Below, one piece after another: positions 15,625-24,155 of a DNA stretch of 64,000 nucleotides. The notes below the pieces were generated by a model that saw only the letters and a program-made list of their open reading frames with translations, was not told the DNA's origin and searched no databases. The DNA is from Phenylobacterium sp. (GTDB lineage Bacteria; Pseudomonadota; Alphaproteobacteria; Caulobacterales; Caulobacteraceae): NCBI RefSeq assembly GCF_016793225.1, contig NZ_JAEUMN010000156.1, positions 1-64,000 of the forward strand, in the 5' to 3' direction. The position numbers and the translations under genes were made by a program. The first letter of the stretch is position 1, and the number at the start of each line of letters is the position of its first letter.

Positions 15625-16245
15625 TCAGGGGACCGCTTCGCCCCACTCGCTCCAGCCGGCGAACCGGGGCGCCCGCGGTAGGTACATGCTGTCGGACCGC
15701 TCGACGCGGAAGCCCGCCGCCTGGATGGCGCTGGTGACCGGCCGGGTCAGGTGGCAGCCGCCCGCGATGCGTTTCCAGACGGGCTCGATCCGCCGCTGCC
15801 ATTTCGCCACGTCGGCGTCGGGCGAAAGCCCGTGCTCGGCGTAGAGGAAACGCCCGCCGGGCTTCAGCACACGCCGCGCCTCGGCCAGCGCCGCTGACGG
15901 CGTGCAGACCGAGCACAGGGTGAAGGTGCACACCACACAGTCGAACGACCGGTCCTCGAAGGGGAGGGCCTCGGCCGTTCCGTCCTCGACCGCCACGGCG
16001 ATGCGGGGATCCCGCGGCGCGGCCTCGGCGATGCGGCGCAGTTCCGGCGCCGGGTCGACCCCGGTGACGCTCGACACCTTCGCCCCATCGTAGAAGGCGA
16101 GGTTGAGGCCCATGCCGATGCCGAGCTCCAGAACCCGGCCCTCCGCCTTGGGAACCACCTTCTGCCGCTGCTTCGCGATCGGCGGCGCCGAGCAGGCGCA
16201 CTTCAGAAGGCGGGGCAGGACGAAGCGGTCGTAGAGCGAGGCCAT
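15625..16245 (-). CDS. Class I SAM-dependent methyltransferase
   Basis: 206 residues. Motif I VLELGIGMGLNLAFY lies at about 38-52, the acidic residue after strand 2 in VTGVDPAP at about 60-67, and motif post-I DGTAEALPFEDRSFDCVVCTFTL at about 88-110, followed by a region like VLKPGGRFLYAEHG at about 126-139. This is a UbiE/Methyltransf_11-type fold. The N-terminus has CACSAPPIAKQR, as in a family of bacterial proteins annotated as phospholipid or unspecified methyltransferases. The substrate is unknown. It follows the DUF2125 gene by 8 bases. Confidence 0.85.
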   Translation of the reverse strand: MASLYDRFVLPRLLKCACSAPPIAKQRQKVVPKAEGRVLELGIGMGLNLAFYDGAKVSSVTGVDPAPELRRIAEAAPRDPRIAVAVEDGTAEALPFEDRSFDCVVCTFTLCSVCTPSAALAEARRVLKPGGRFLYAEHGLSPDADVAKWQRRIEPVWKRIAGGCHLTRPVTSAIQAAGFRVERSDSMYLPRAPRFAGWSEWGEAVP

Positions 16246-16253
16246 GGCTCAGC

Positions 16254-17294
16254 TTAGCGCGTCTCGTAGACCTTGGGCGCCCTGGCGATCGCCACCGGGC
16301 CCAGGGTGGTCTGCCCGGCCTGGAAATAGAGGGTCATTCGGGCGAGGTCCCCGGTCTCACGCGCGCCGGCCACCGCCGCGGCCGCCACCGCGGTCTCGCG
16401 CGGGATCGTGCCGGTGTCGCCCAGCGCGCCGATGGCGCGGGGCGCCTGCCGAAGCGAGACGTCGAGGCTGCCCGTCAGCCGCCCGTCCGAGTCGACGCCC
16501 AGCGAACCGGCGTTGGCGCCGATGAGGGCGTCGCCGGCGGTCAGGCCGGCGCGCTTGACGCTCATCCGGCCGCCGGCGCGGTCCCAGTTGCGGACGGCGG
16601 TCGGCCAATCGGCGCCGCGGAAGGCGCTCATCTTCGTCAGGCGGCCGTCCCACTCGATGGAGATGGGTTTCTCGCCCGCGATCCGGCCCAGGAGGCCGGA
16701 CAGCCGCGCCTTGCCGTCCTTCACCGTCAGCCACACGCCGCCTTCGTCGAGCGCGCTCGGCGCCTGGCGCAGGTGGAACTCGACGCGCTGAGCCCGCTCC
16801 AGGGCGAAGGGATTGGCGCCGGCCGCCGGCTGGAAGACCAGATCCACGCCTTCGAAGGAGAGGTTGGGCGGCGTGTTCTGCAGGTGGCTGAGGCTGGCGC
16901 GGATCAGCTTGCCCTGCACGCGCACCGGACCGCCCTGGGGGCGAACGAACGTCAGGCCGTCGGGCGTCGCCACGAGCCAGTGGGTCGGCGCATGCAGGAA
17001 CGCCTGCGCCTCGAGGCGCGGCGCCTCCAGCGCCCAGCCGGACCGGTCGCGGATGCGGGGGTCGGTGAGGGTGACGTTGAGGCGGAACGGGTAGCCGCCG
17101 ATCGCCTGCGATTTCCAGCCCACCTCGTAGCCCGCCGCCTTCAGCTGGGACACGCCGGCCTCGAGGCGGGATTCGGCCTGTCCGCGGGCCCACAGCCAGA
17201 AGCCGCTCCATGCGACCACCAGGAGGAAGGCCAGCCCGAAGGCGATGTAGAGGGGCCAGCGGCTGAGTTTGCGGGGCGCGGTCGGATCGGGCAC
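16254..17294 (-). CDS. DUF2125 family membrane-anchored protein
   Basis: 346 residues. An N-terminal membrane helix (about 14-34) is followed by a large beta-rich domain with GYPFRLNVTLTDPRI at about 62-76, characteristic of DUF2125 proteins of Alphaproteobacteria. These resemble proteins of AsmA-like organisation and are probably periplasmic. Role unknown. First gene of a unit with the methyltransferase; divergent from the ChaC-like gene with 32 bases between the starts. Confidence 0.85.
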   Translation of the reverse strand: MPDPTAPRKLSRWPLYIAFGLAFLLVVAWSGFWLWARGQAESRLEAGVSQLKAAGYEVGWKSQAIGGYPFRLNVTLTDPRIRDRSGWALEAPRLEAQAFLHAPTHWLVATPDGLTFVRPQGGPVRVQGKLIRASLSHLQNTPPNLSFEGVDLVFQPAAGANPFALERAQRVEFHLRQAPSALDEGGVWLTVKDGKARLSGLLGRIAGEKPISIEWDGRLTKMSAFRGADWPTAVRNWDRAGGRMSVKRAGLTAGDALIGANAGSLGVDSDGRLTGSLDVSLRQAPRAIGALGDTGTIPRETAVAAAAVAGARETGDLARMTLYFQAGQTTLGPVAIARAPKVYETR

Positions 17295-17326
17295 AGGGGT
17301 ATGGTCTTCGTGGCTTGCGGGGCGGG

Positions 17327-17863
17327 ATGACGTCGGAACGGTGGGTCTTCGGCTACGGTTCGCTGATGTGGCGGCCGGGGTTTCCCTATGTAGAGCGCCG
17401 GACCGCCACGCTACATGGGCGCCGGCGCGCTTTCTGCATCTATTCGGTGCATCACCGCGGAACCTACGCGCGGCCGGGGCTGGTGCTGGGCCTGGCGCCC
17501 GGCGGCGCCTGCCGGGGCGCGGCCTATCGCGTCGCCGAGGACGACTGGCCGGGCGTCTACGACTATCTGATGGAGCGCGAACAGCCGACCGAGACGTACG
17601 TCGAGGCGCGGCGGCACGTCCGCCTGGACGACGGGCGGCGGGTGGAGAGCCTGTGTTTCCTGTCCGACGTCCGCCACGCGCAGTGGGCCGGCGCGCTCAG
17701 CCTGGAACGGCAGGCCGAGCTGATCGCGGGGGCGACGGGCCTGTCCGGACGCAACGTGGACTATCTGCGTGACCTGGTGGAGCACCTTCGGGAAATGAAC
17801 GTGCGCGACGCGGCCATGGAGCGGCTGCTGGGCATGGTCGAGGCGCGGGAGCTGGCGGCCTAG
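17327..17863 (+). CDS. ChaC-like gamma-glutamylcyclotransferase
   Basis: 178 residues. The substrate loop FGYGSLMWRPGF at about 7-18 is the hallmark, and the catalytic glutamate is in the LMEREQPTETY region near residue 85-95. Such enzymes cleave glutathione or gamma-glutamyl amino acids to 5-oxoproline. The ATG at 17327 follows GGGGCGGG and was preferred to a TTG at 17315. Length is typical for bacterial ChaC proteins. Confidence 0.9.
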   Translation: MTSERWVFGYGSLMWRPGFPYVERRTATLHGRRRAFCIYSVHHRGTYARPGLVLGLAPGGACRGAAYRVAEDDWPGVYDYLMEREQPTETYVEARRHVRLDDGRRVESLCFLSDVRHAQWAGALSLERQAELIAGATGLSGRNVDYLRDLVEHLREMNVRDAAMERLLGMVEARELAA

Positions 17864-17903
17864 CCTCCGCGTCATCGCCTGGGCCTGCGCGGCGCGCAGG
17901 TCC

Positions 17904-18608
17904 CTAGAGCGCGAGCAACTCGTTCGACCTGGTCTCGATCCGCTCTTCCAGGATCCGCATGAATTCGGCCCGCTTGAGGCCGGGGGGGATCGGCTCGAGA
18001 TACTCGAACACGATGGTGCCGGGCCGGCGGATGAAGCCGTGCGCCGGCCAGTGCACGCCGGCGTTGGTGGCCACCGGATAGACCGGCACGTTCAGCTCGC
18101 GGTAGAGGGCGGCGATGCCGGGCTTGTAGTCGGGCTCGGCGCCGGGCGCCTTGCGGGTGCCTTCCGGGAAGGTCACGACCTGCTGTCCGCGCTTGAAGCG
18201 CTCGACCCCCTCGCGGATCACCTGGCGCATGGTCTTCGAGCCGCCGTCCCGGTCGATGATGATCGCGCCCGCCTTCTTGGCGTACCAGCCGAACCAGGGG
18301 ATCCACGCCAGCTCCTGCTTCATGACGAAGGCCGAGGCGGGCAGCCAGGTGAACTGGGCGAACACGTCGAGCATGCAGTGGTGCTTGGGCGCCACGAGCG
18401 CGGGCCCCGTCGGAATGTACTGCCGGCCGCGAACCTCGACCCTGATCCCGCAGATGCGGAGCAGGCCGGTCACGCCGCGGCCCCAGAAGTGGAACAGCGC
18501 GAGCGTCCAGCGCCATGGACCCAGCAGCACCGGGGTGGCCAGGATCGCGATCACCGCGGTCCAGAGGTAGAACAGCGCCACGTAGAGCAGCGAGCGGACG
18601 ACGATCAC
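17904..18608 (-). CDS. plsC: 1-acyl-sn-glycerol-3-phosphate acyltransferase
   Basis: 234 residues. It transfers an acyl group to lysophosphatidate in phospholipid synthesis at the inner membrane. An N-terminal membrane segment (about 6-30) precedes the acyltransferase motifs: H-x4-D in KHHCMLDVF (about 75-83), then the substrate motif FPEGTR at about 147-152 and VPVYPVATN at about 173-181. It is the last gene of the ftsE-ftsX-DUF218 unit, 10 bases after the DUF218 gene. Confidence 0.92.
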   Translation of the reverse strand: MIVVRSLLYVALFYLWTAVIAILATPVLLGPWRWTLALFHFWGRGVTGLLRICGIRVEVRGRQYIPTGPALVAPKHHCMLDVFAQFTWLPASAFVMKQELAWIPWFGWYAKKAGAIIIDRDGGSKTMRQVIREGVERFKRGQQVVTFPEGTRKAPGAEPDYKPGIAALYRELNVPVYPVATNAGVHWPAHGFIRRPGTIVFEYLEPIPPGLKRAEFMRILEERIETRSNELLAL

Positions 18609-18618
18609 GGCTTGGCCT

Positions 18619-19251
18619 TCAAGCTGGGGCCCCCTTTTCGGCCGCGGCGGGCGGATCGCGGGGACCGAGCCCCAGGACCGCCTCGCGCGCCAGGATCGCC
18701 AGATACTTGCAGTACTCCACGACCATCAAGCGCGCGGCGCCGGGATGGCGCCACCAGTCGCGGGATTTCAGCGACCGGGTCGGCACGGCGTAGGCCTGGG
18801 TCTCGATGCCGGCGGGGCGCAGCACCGCGTTCAGCTCCAGCATGGCGCGGGGCATGTGGAAGTCCGCCGTGACGACGATGAGCTCGCGGTAGCGCATGGC
18901 CTTCGCCCAGGCGAGGGTCTCGCGCGCGTTGCCCACGGTGTCGGCGGCGGTGAACCCGAGGTCGACGCAGCAGTCGTAGAGGCGCCGGACCGCGCGGCTG
19001 ACGTTGCGGATGTCCTCGCGCGTCGCCTTGCGGTCGACGCCGGACACCAGCATCCGCCGGCCGTAGCCGTCCTCGAGCAGCCCCATGGCGGCCGACAGCC
19101 GGTCGTTCGAGTTCGCGCCGGTCAGGGCCACGACCCCTTGCGCCGGCGTCGGCGCGCGGGGCGGCGTCGACTGCTGGACGCGGGCGGCGAACGCCAGGAG
19201 CCCCGAGAACCAGATCAGCGCCACGACCAGGAAGACGGCGACCGACTTCAT
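18619..19251 (-). CDS. DUF218 (YdcF/SanA-like) membrane protein
   Basis: 210 residues. A signal-anchor helix (3-22) is followed by a Rossmann-like DUF218 domain: VVALTGANSNDRLSAAMGLL, MLVSGVDRKATRED, a NARETLAWA segment and IVVTADFHMPRAMLE. The family is linked to envelope integrity and vancomycin permeability in other bacteria. The start overlaps the ftsX stop (ATGA). Caulobacterales often carry such a gene after ftsX. A role in envelope or division biology is inferred from context. Confidence 0.88.
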   Translation of the reverse strand: MKSVAVFLVVALIWFSGLLAFAARVQQSTPPRAPTPAQGVVALTGANSNDRLSAAMGLLEDGYGRRMLVSGVDRKATREDIRNVSRAVRRLYDCCVDLGFTAADTVGNARETLAWAKAMRYRELIVVTADFHMPRAMLELNAVLRPAGIETQAYAVPTRSLKSRDWWRHPGAARLMVVEYCKYLAILAREAVLGLGPRDPPAAAEKGAPA

Positions 19252-20141
19252 CAGAGCCGTTGTATCAGCCGCCGCGCCGTGATGCGCGCGGCGACGGCGG
19301 CCACCAGGGCGGCCAGGACGGGGCAGGGCAGGACCGCCAGCAGGTCGGCCCAGGCGATCGGCAGCGCCGGCGTGATCCCCTCGCCGCCGCCGATCAGGCG
19401 CAGCATGGCGCCGAGTGCGCCGGCCGCGACGGCCCCGATGGCGCCGGCGACGGCGGCCACCCGCGCGAACCGCAGTTCGAAGAGGTTGGCGATCTGGGCG
19501 TCCTCGGCGCCGGCGAGATGGAGCACCTCGACCACGTCGCGCCGGGCGGCGATGCCGGCGCGCGTGGCGAACGCCACCACCGCGCCGGCGGCGCCCGCGA
19601 TGAGCGCGAGGATCGAGGCCGCCGTCCAGCGGACGACGCCCGCCGCGCACCGGATGTCCTCGATCCAGACCGAGTGGTCGTCGACCACGGCGTCGATGCC
19701 CTGGGCCTTCAGCGCCTTGTCAAGCACGGCGGCCGTCGCGGGCTTGCGGTCGTCGAGGCCCACGGCCACGAGGCGCGGCACCGGCAGGTCCTCGAGGTCG
19801 GCCACGTCGCCCAGCCAGGGCCGGATCAGCTCGTAGGCCTTCTCCTTCTCCAGCGCGCGGGCCTCGGTCACGCCGGGAACCGCGGCGAGCGCCTCGGCGG
19901 CGCGGGCCGCCGCCGCGTCGGGCGTTTCGCCGCCGCGGGCGCGGACGATGACGGTCGCCTCTCCGGTCAGCTGGTTCTGCCAGCCGTGCGCGGCCCGGTC
20001 TCCCGCGATCACCATCAGGCCGGTCAGGCAGGCCAGGAAGCAGAGGACCGCCACGACGAAGATCAGCGCCGGGTCGCGCGCCTCGGCTTCGGGCAGGAAG
20101 GACGCAGGCTTCCAGCGCTGCGGGTCGAACGCGGCGCTCAT
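19251..20141 (-). CDS. ftsX: Cell division ABC transporter permease FtsX
   Basis: 296 residues with four membrane segments (about 25-48, 168-198, 218-245, 258-288). Between the first two is a periplasmic domain with the PGVTEARALEKEKAYELIRPWLG and LPVPRLVAVGL pattern of FtsX. It works with FtsE to regulate peptidoglycan hydrolases at the septum through periplasmic adaptors. The start overlaps the ftsE stop by four bases. Sequence divergence from E. coli FtsX is normal for this order. Confidence 0.93.
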   Translation of the reverse strand: MSAAFDPQRWKPASFLPEAEARDPALIFVVAVLCFLACLTGLMVIAGDRAAHGWQNQLTGEATVIVRARGGETPDAAAARAAEALAAVPGVTEARALEKEKAYELIRPWLGDVADLEDLPVPRLVAVGLDDRKPATAAVLDKALKAQGIDAVVDDHSVWIEDIRCAAGVVRWTAASILALIAGAAGAVVAFATRAGIAARRDVVEVLHLAGAEDAQIANLFELRFARVAAVAGAIGAVAAGALGAMLRLIGGGEGITPALPIAWADLLAVLPCPVLAALVAAVAARITARRLIQRL

Positions 20142-20863
20142 TCGGCCGGCCCCATCGGCGGCATTGGGCGCAGCCGCCCTCGCTCCAGGTGCAGGACCGG
20201 ACGGCCGGAGCGGGCCACGAGGTCCTGGTCGTGAGTCGCGATGATGACCGTCGTGCCCAGCCGGTTCAGCTCGACGAAGAGCCTGTAGATGCGCAGGGCC
20301 ATCTCGTGGTCGACGTTCCCCGTCGGCTCGTCGGCCAGCAGGATCTCAGGCCGGTTGACCACTGCGCGGGCGATGGCCAGCCGCTGCTTCTCGCCCCCGG
20401 CCAGGGTCGGTGGCAGCGCCTCCATCCGCTGTCCCAGCCCCACCCAGGTCAGGAGCTCGGCCACGTCGTTCCGGTACTCCGCCGCCTTGTGCCCGGCGAT
20501 GCGGAGGGGCAGGGCCGTGTTGTCGAAGGCCGAGAGGTGGTCGAGCAGCAGGAGGTCCTGGAACACCACGCCGATCCGCCGGCGGATCCGCGGCATCTCG
20601 CGCGCCGGCATCGCCGTCACGTCCTCGCCGAACAGCCGCACCGAGCCCGAGGACGGGCGGGCCGCCAGGTAGATCAGCTTCAGCAGCGAGCTCTTGCCGG
20701 CCCCGGACGGCCCGGTGACGAAGTGGAACGATCCCCGCGGCAGCGACAGCGAGACGTCGTTCAGCACCTCCGGGCCGCGGCCATAGCGCATCGAAACGCC
20801 GGCGAAACGGAGGATTTCGTCGGCCGTCGGGTCATCGGCGGCGGCGCTGGCGTTTCTGGACAT
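20138..20863 (-). CDS. ftsE: Cell division ATP-binding protein FtsE
   Basis: 241 residues from the ATG at 20863; the open frame continues far upstream antisense to the next gene but has no coding character there. ABC ATPase motifs: Walker A GPSGAGKS (51-58), Q-loop around VVFQD, signature in the variant form LAGGEKQRLAIARA, Walker B ILLADEPTG and the H-loop ATHDQ. It energises FtsX. The product starts with a short Ala/Asp-rich extension. Divergent from the zinc-ribbon gene with 57 bases between starts. Confidence 0.95.
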   Translation of the reverse strand: MSRNASAAADDPTADEILRFAGVSMRYGRGPEVLNDVSLSLPRGSFHFVTGPSGAGKSSLLKLIYLAARPSSGSVRLFGEDVTAMPAREMPRIRRRIGVVFQDLLLLDHLSAFDNTALPLRIAGHKAAEYRNDVAELLTWVGLGQRMEALPPTLAGGEKQRLAIARAVVNRPEILLADEPTGNVDHEMALRIYRLFVELNRLGTTVIIATHDQDLVARSGRPVLHLERGRLRPMPPMGPAE

Positions 20864-20920
20864 GTGGGCCGAAATCGGCGACCTCGGTCGGGAGGGTGCT
20901 GGAGCGTCCGATTCGGCCCA

Positions 20921-21796
20921 ATGATACTGACCTGTCCAGAGTGCGCCACCAGCTATTTCGTGGACGATCTCAAGATCCCGCGGGAAGGCCGGGTCGTGAA
21001 GTGCACCAGCTGCGCCGCGCGCTGGCGGGCCTTCCCCGAGACCGAGGAGACGGAGCCGGCGGCGGCGCCCGCCCCGGCGGCGGAGCCGGCGCGCGGGTCC
21101 GAGTCCCAGCCGGCGTCGTCCTCCGAACCCGCCGCGACCGATGACGACATCGAGGTCGTGGCGGCCCCCGCCAAGACGCGGGCCCGCAGGCCGCCGCCGG
21201 CGCCCAGGAAGCGTCCCACCGCCGCCCTGATCGCCGCGGGCGTGCTGACCGCCCTGATCGTGGCCGGCGGCGCGCTGGTGCTGCTGCGCGGGCAGGTCGC
21301 CGGCATGATCCCCGGCACGGCGCCGATCTTCGCGGCGATCGGACTGCCCGTGAACACGCTGGGACTGGGCATCGAAGGCGTGGTGGCGAAGGAGACGTTC
21401 GTCGCCGGTCGTCCGGTGCTGGCGGTGACGGGCGCCATCCGCTCGACCGCGGAGTCGCCGACCCTGGCGCCGCCGATCCGGATCAGCCTGCTCGACAAGG
21501 CGGGGGAGCCGCTGGCGAGCCTGGTGGCCGAGCCCCTCAACGCCAAGGTGCCGCCCGGGGCGAAGCGCTACTTCGCCGTCAACCTGCCGGACCCGCCGGC
21601 CGGAGCCCACGAGCTGGAGATCGCCTTCGATCCGGGCGCCGGCCGGACGGTTCCTGCCGGGGCGACGCAGTCGGCTCCGGTCGAGCACGCCCCGCCGGCC
21701 GCGGCGACGCCGGTCGAGGCCCAGCCGCTGCCGCCCGGCAGCCCGGACGCCCTGCAGCCGCCGGCCCCCAAGCCCGACGCGGAGCATCATGACTGA
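20921..21796 (+). CDS. MJ0042 zinc-ribbon membrane protein
   Basis: 291 residues. Residues 1-36 form a zinc ribbon with cysteines 5, 8, 28 and 31 (MJ0042 type). A disordered Pro/Ala/Glu region, a basic stretch and a membrane helix (about 103-125) follow, then a DUF3426-like beta domain and a Pro-rich tail. Such proteins occur across Alphaproteobacteria and in Myxobacteria; their role is not established. The stop overlaps the phosphoribosyltransferase gene by 8 bases. Confidence 0.88.
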   Translation: MILTCPECATSYFVDDLKIPREGRVVKCTSCAARWRAFPETEETEPAAAPAPAAEPARGSESQPASSSEPAATDDDIEVVAAPAKTRARRPPPAPRKRPTAALIAAGVLTALIVAGGALVLLRGQVAGMIPGTAPIFAAIGLPVNTLGLGIEGVVAKETFVAGRPVLAVTGAIRSTAESPTLAPPIRISLLDKAGEPLASLVAEPLNAKVPPGAKRYFAVNLPDPPAGAHELEIAFDPGAGRTVPAGATQSAPVEHAPPAAATPVEAQPLPPGSPDALQPPAPKPDAEHHD

Positions 21797-22310
21797 GCCC
21801 ACCATCCTGATCTCCGAGACCGAGGTCCTGGCCCGCGTCGAGGCGCTGGCGCAGGAGATCGCGCCGCGGATCGACGACGAGACGGTGGTGGTCTGCCTGC
21901 TGACCGGCGGACTCTGGTTCGCCTCCGACCTCACCCGGGCGCTGGCCCGCGCGGGGCGGCTGGTCCGGTTCGATGCGATGTGGCTGGCGTCCTACAAGGA
22001 CGAACGCCAGTCGTCGGGCCGGTGCGAAGTGCGCGCCGACCTGCAGCGCCCGATCGCCGGCCGCAAGGCCCTCGTGGTGGACGACGTGTTCGACACGGGG
22101 CTGTCGTTGTCCGAGGCGGCCCGGCTCGTGCGCGATTCCGGCGCCAGCGAGGTGCTGACGGCGGTGTTCGCCCGCAAGCCCTGGCCGACCCCGCGCGCGA
22201 TCGAGCCCGACTACGTCGCCTGGGAGGCGCCGGGCCGTTTCCTGGTCGGCTACGGCATGGACGTGGCCGGCCAGATGCGCGGCCTGCCCTACGTCGGCGC
22301 GATGGACTAG
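21789..22310 (+). CDS. Phosphoribosyltransferase, hypoxanthine-type
   Basis: 173 residues. The PRPP-binding loop ALVVDDVFDTGLSL lies at about 93-106, and the loop after strand 1 is CLLTGGLWFASDL. These fit a type I phosphoribosyltransferase like hypoxanthine/xanthine-guanine PRT, used in purine salvage. Substrate specificity cannot be fixed from sequence. It is coupled to the zinc-ribbon gene by an 8-base overlap. Its stop overlaps the convergent PEP-CTERM gene's stop. Confidence 0.88.
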   Translation: MTEPTILISETEVLARVEALAQEIAPRIDDETVVVCLLTGGLWFASDLTRALARAGRLVRFDAMWLASYKDERQSSGRCEVRADLQRPIAGRKALVVDDVFDTGLSLSEAARLVRDSGASEVLTAVFARKPWPTPRAIEPDYVAWEAPGRFLVGYGMDVAGQMRGLPYVGAMD

Positions 22311-22978
22311 GCGGTCGCCGCCACCCGCCGGCGGCTGCGCAGCGCGGCGCCGGCCCCGCCGAAGCCCAGGATCATGAGCGCCCAGGTCCCGGGCTCGGGC
22401 ACGCCGCCCGCCACGCCGCCGACGCCCACGGTGAAGCCGTGCCAGTTCTCACTGGTGTCGGTGAAGCTGAGCGAGGTGAACGTGCCCTGGAACTGCAGCA
22501 CCCCGTGCACCTCTCCCGAGCCGAAGAAGCCGGTGTTCGTGCCGTTGACGCTGAACGTGCCGCAGCCCCAGAAGCCGCACCCCTGGCTGACGACGGTGAA
22601 CGGCGAGCTGAAAGTAACGTTGTTGCCGTTCCAGCTCGTGAAGGCGAGGTAGGGGTTCACCACGGCCTGGCTGAAGGTGATCGTCTTCTGCCCACGGGCG
22701 TTCAGGGCGATGACGTCGGAGCCGCTGGGCCGGTTCACGACCCCTTGCGTGTACCCGTTGTCCACCCAGAAGTCGGTCCCGCCGGCCGTCTGGGTGAACC
22801 AGATGGCCCCATCGTAGTCGACGTCGATGACGTCGCTGCCGACCGTGATCACGCCGTCGACGTGCGTCGACGACGTTTGGGCCGTCCAATCGGTCCAGTT
22901 CACCGTGACCGCATTCGCGGAGGTGGCGCCGGCCAGGAGGGCGATGGCGGCGGTGGCGGCAAGCAGCTTGGTGGACAC
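22307..22978 (-). CDS. PEPxxWA-CTERM exported protein
   Basis: 223 residues from a GTG at 22978 with GGGGAG six to seven bases upstream. A Sec signal (ending SANA near residue 23) leads into a beta-rich domain with Trp and Asn-rich segments of the type seen in this sorting class. The C-terminus has VPEPGTWALMILGFGGAGA and a final RRR, the exosortase-type PEPxxWA-CTERM signal. Its role is not known; surface or exopolysaccharide association is typical. No exosortase is present in the window. Confidence 0.88.
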   Translation of the reverse strand: MSTKLLAATAAIALLAGATSANAVTVNWTDWTAQTSSTHVDGVITVGSDVIDVDYDGAIWFTQTAGGTDFWVDNGYTQGVVNRPSGSDVIALNARGQKTITFSQAVVNPYLAFTSWNGNNVTFSSPFTVVSQGCGFWGCGTFSVNGTNTGFFGSGEVHGVLQFQGTFTSLSFTDTSENWHGFTVGVGGVAGGVPEPGTWALMILGFGGAGAALRSRRRVAATA

Positions 22979-23080
22979 GTCGATCTCCCCGTTTGAACGG
23001 CCAACGTCGCAGGCGTGCTGGGAAAGGCCACCGGACTCTCCCAGCAGGCGAGGATCTGCACGTCGCCGGAAACGCGGTTT

Positions 23081-23092
23081 GCAGGCGCCTGC
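23081..23092. promoter_or_regulatory. Palindrome upstream of the XRE-cupin gene
   Basis: GCAGGCGCCTGC is a perfect 12-bp palindrome, 21 bases before the ATG at 23114, inside the 135-base divergent region. It may be the autoregulatory operator of the XRE-cupin protein. Confidence 0.45.
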
Positions 23093-23113
23093 GTCGTCCT
23101 GTATCGTAGACAC

Positions 23114-23677
23114 ATGGATACTTTGGTGGACGATGCGCAGGGCCGGCTCGCCCGTCGGGTCCGGATGGAGCGGGACGCGCGGGGGTGGTCCCTGGCGGAC
23201 CTCGCCGACCGCTCGGGGGTCTCCAAGGCCGCCATCAGCAAGATCGAGCGCGAAGAGGTGAGCCCGACCGCGGTCGTCCTCGTCCGGATCGCCGCGGCGT
23301 TCGACCTGACCCTGGCCGGGCTTCTGCTCCGCGCCGAGGGCGGCGGCCGGCTCAGCCGCGCCGCGGAGCAGCCATCGTGGCGGGACCCTGAAACGGGCTA
23401 CGTCCGCCGGCAGGTCTTCAGCCGTCCCGACCACCCGCTCGAGCTCGTCGCCGTCGAACTGCCCGCGGGCCGGCGCGTGGAGTTCCCCGCGTCGTCCTAC
23501 GCCATGATCCGCCAGGCCGTCTGGGTGACGGCGGGCGAGCTCTCCATCGACGAGGGCGGCGAGCGCCACACCCTCGGTCCGGGCGATTGCCTGGGCTTCG
23601 GCCCGCCGGGCCCCGTCGTCATCGCCAACCGGTCGGAAAGGCCCTGTTCCTATGTCGTCGCCCTCGCCCGTCGCTGA
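23114..23677 (+). CDS. XRE-cupin transcriptional regulator
   Basis: 187 residues. The N-terminal HTH (about 10-65) has WSLADLADRSGVSKAAISKIEREEVSPTA, and a C-terminal cupin_2 domain (about 110-185) has DEGGERHTLGPGDCLGFGP. This architecture senses a small ligand in the cupin barrel. No clear Shine-Dalgarno site precedes the ATG. Its last 26 bases overlap the GNAT gene in another frame, so both are probably one unit. Confidence 0.9.
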   Translation: MDTLVDDAQGRLARRVRMERDARGWSLADLADRSGVSKAAISKIEREEVSPTAVVLVRIAAAFDLTLAGLLLRAEGGGRLSRAAEQPSWRDPETGYVRRQVFSRPDHPLELVAVELPAGRRVEFPASSYAMIRQAVWVTAGELSIDEGGERHTLGPGDCLGFGPPGPVVIANRSERPCSYVVALARR

Positions 23678-24137
23678 AGTCCTGAACGTCCGCCTGGACG
23701 ACCTGTCGGGCCAGCCGACCCGCGACCTCGTCGCCCTGCATCTGGCGGGGATGAGCGCCAACTCCCCGCCGGGCCACTGCTTCGCCCTCGACGACTCCGG
23801 CCTGGCCAGCCCGGACGTCACGGTGTGGAGCGCGTGGCGTGGCGAGGCGATCGCGGCGATCGGGGCGCTGAGGGCCCTGGGCGACGGGACGGGAGAGGTG
23901 AAGTCGATGCGCACGCACCCCGATCACCTGCGGCAGGGCGCCGGCGCGGCGATCCTGGAGCGGATCATCGCCGAGGCCCGGGCGCGGGGATATCGGCGGC
24001 TGAGCCTGGAGACCGGCAGCGGGCCGTCGTTCGAGCCGGCGCTGGCGCTCTATCGGCGACGCGGCTTCGTGAGCGGGGACGCCTTCGGCGGCTATGCGCC
24101 CAGCGCGTTCAACCAGTTCATGCACCTGGACCTCTGA
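23652..24137 (+). CDS. GNAT-family N-acetyltransferase
   Basis: 161 residues. The acetyl-CoA motif HLRQGAGAAILERII lies at about 95-109, preceded by strand 4 in GEVKSMRTHPDH; the family's final YRRRGFVSGDAFGGY motif is at about 137-151. It resembles the amino-acid or small-molecule N-acetyltransferases often paired with XRE-cupin regulators. Substrate unknown. The start lies inside the regulator's coding region. Confidence 0.88.
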   Translation: MSSPSPVAEVLNVRLDDLSGQPTRDLVALHLAGMSANSPPGHCFALDDSGLASPDVTVWSAWRGEAIAAIGALRALGDGTGEVKSMRTHPDHLRQGAGAAILERIIAEARARGYRRLSLETGSGPSFEPALALYRRRGFVSGDAFGGYAPSAFNQFMHLDL

Positions 24138-24155
24138 CCGGCCAGGCCTGCGGCC

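Noticed and set aside
20864..21934. N-terminal extension of ftsE across the zinc-ribbon gene
   Set aside because: It is antisense to an intact gene, and FtsE has normal length from the ATG at 20863.
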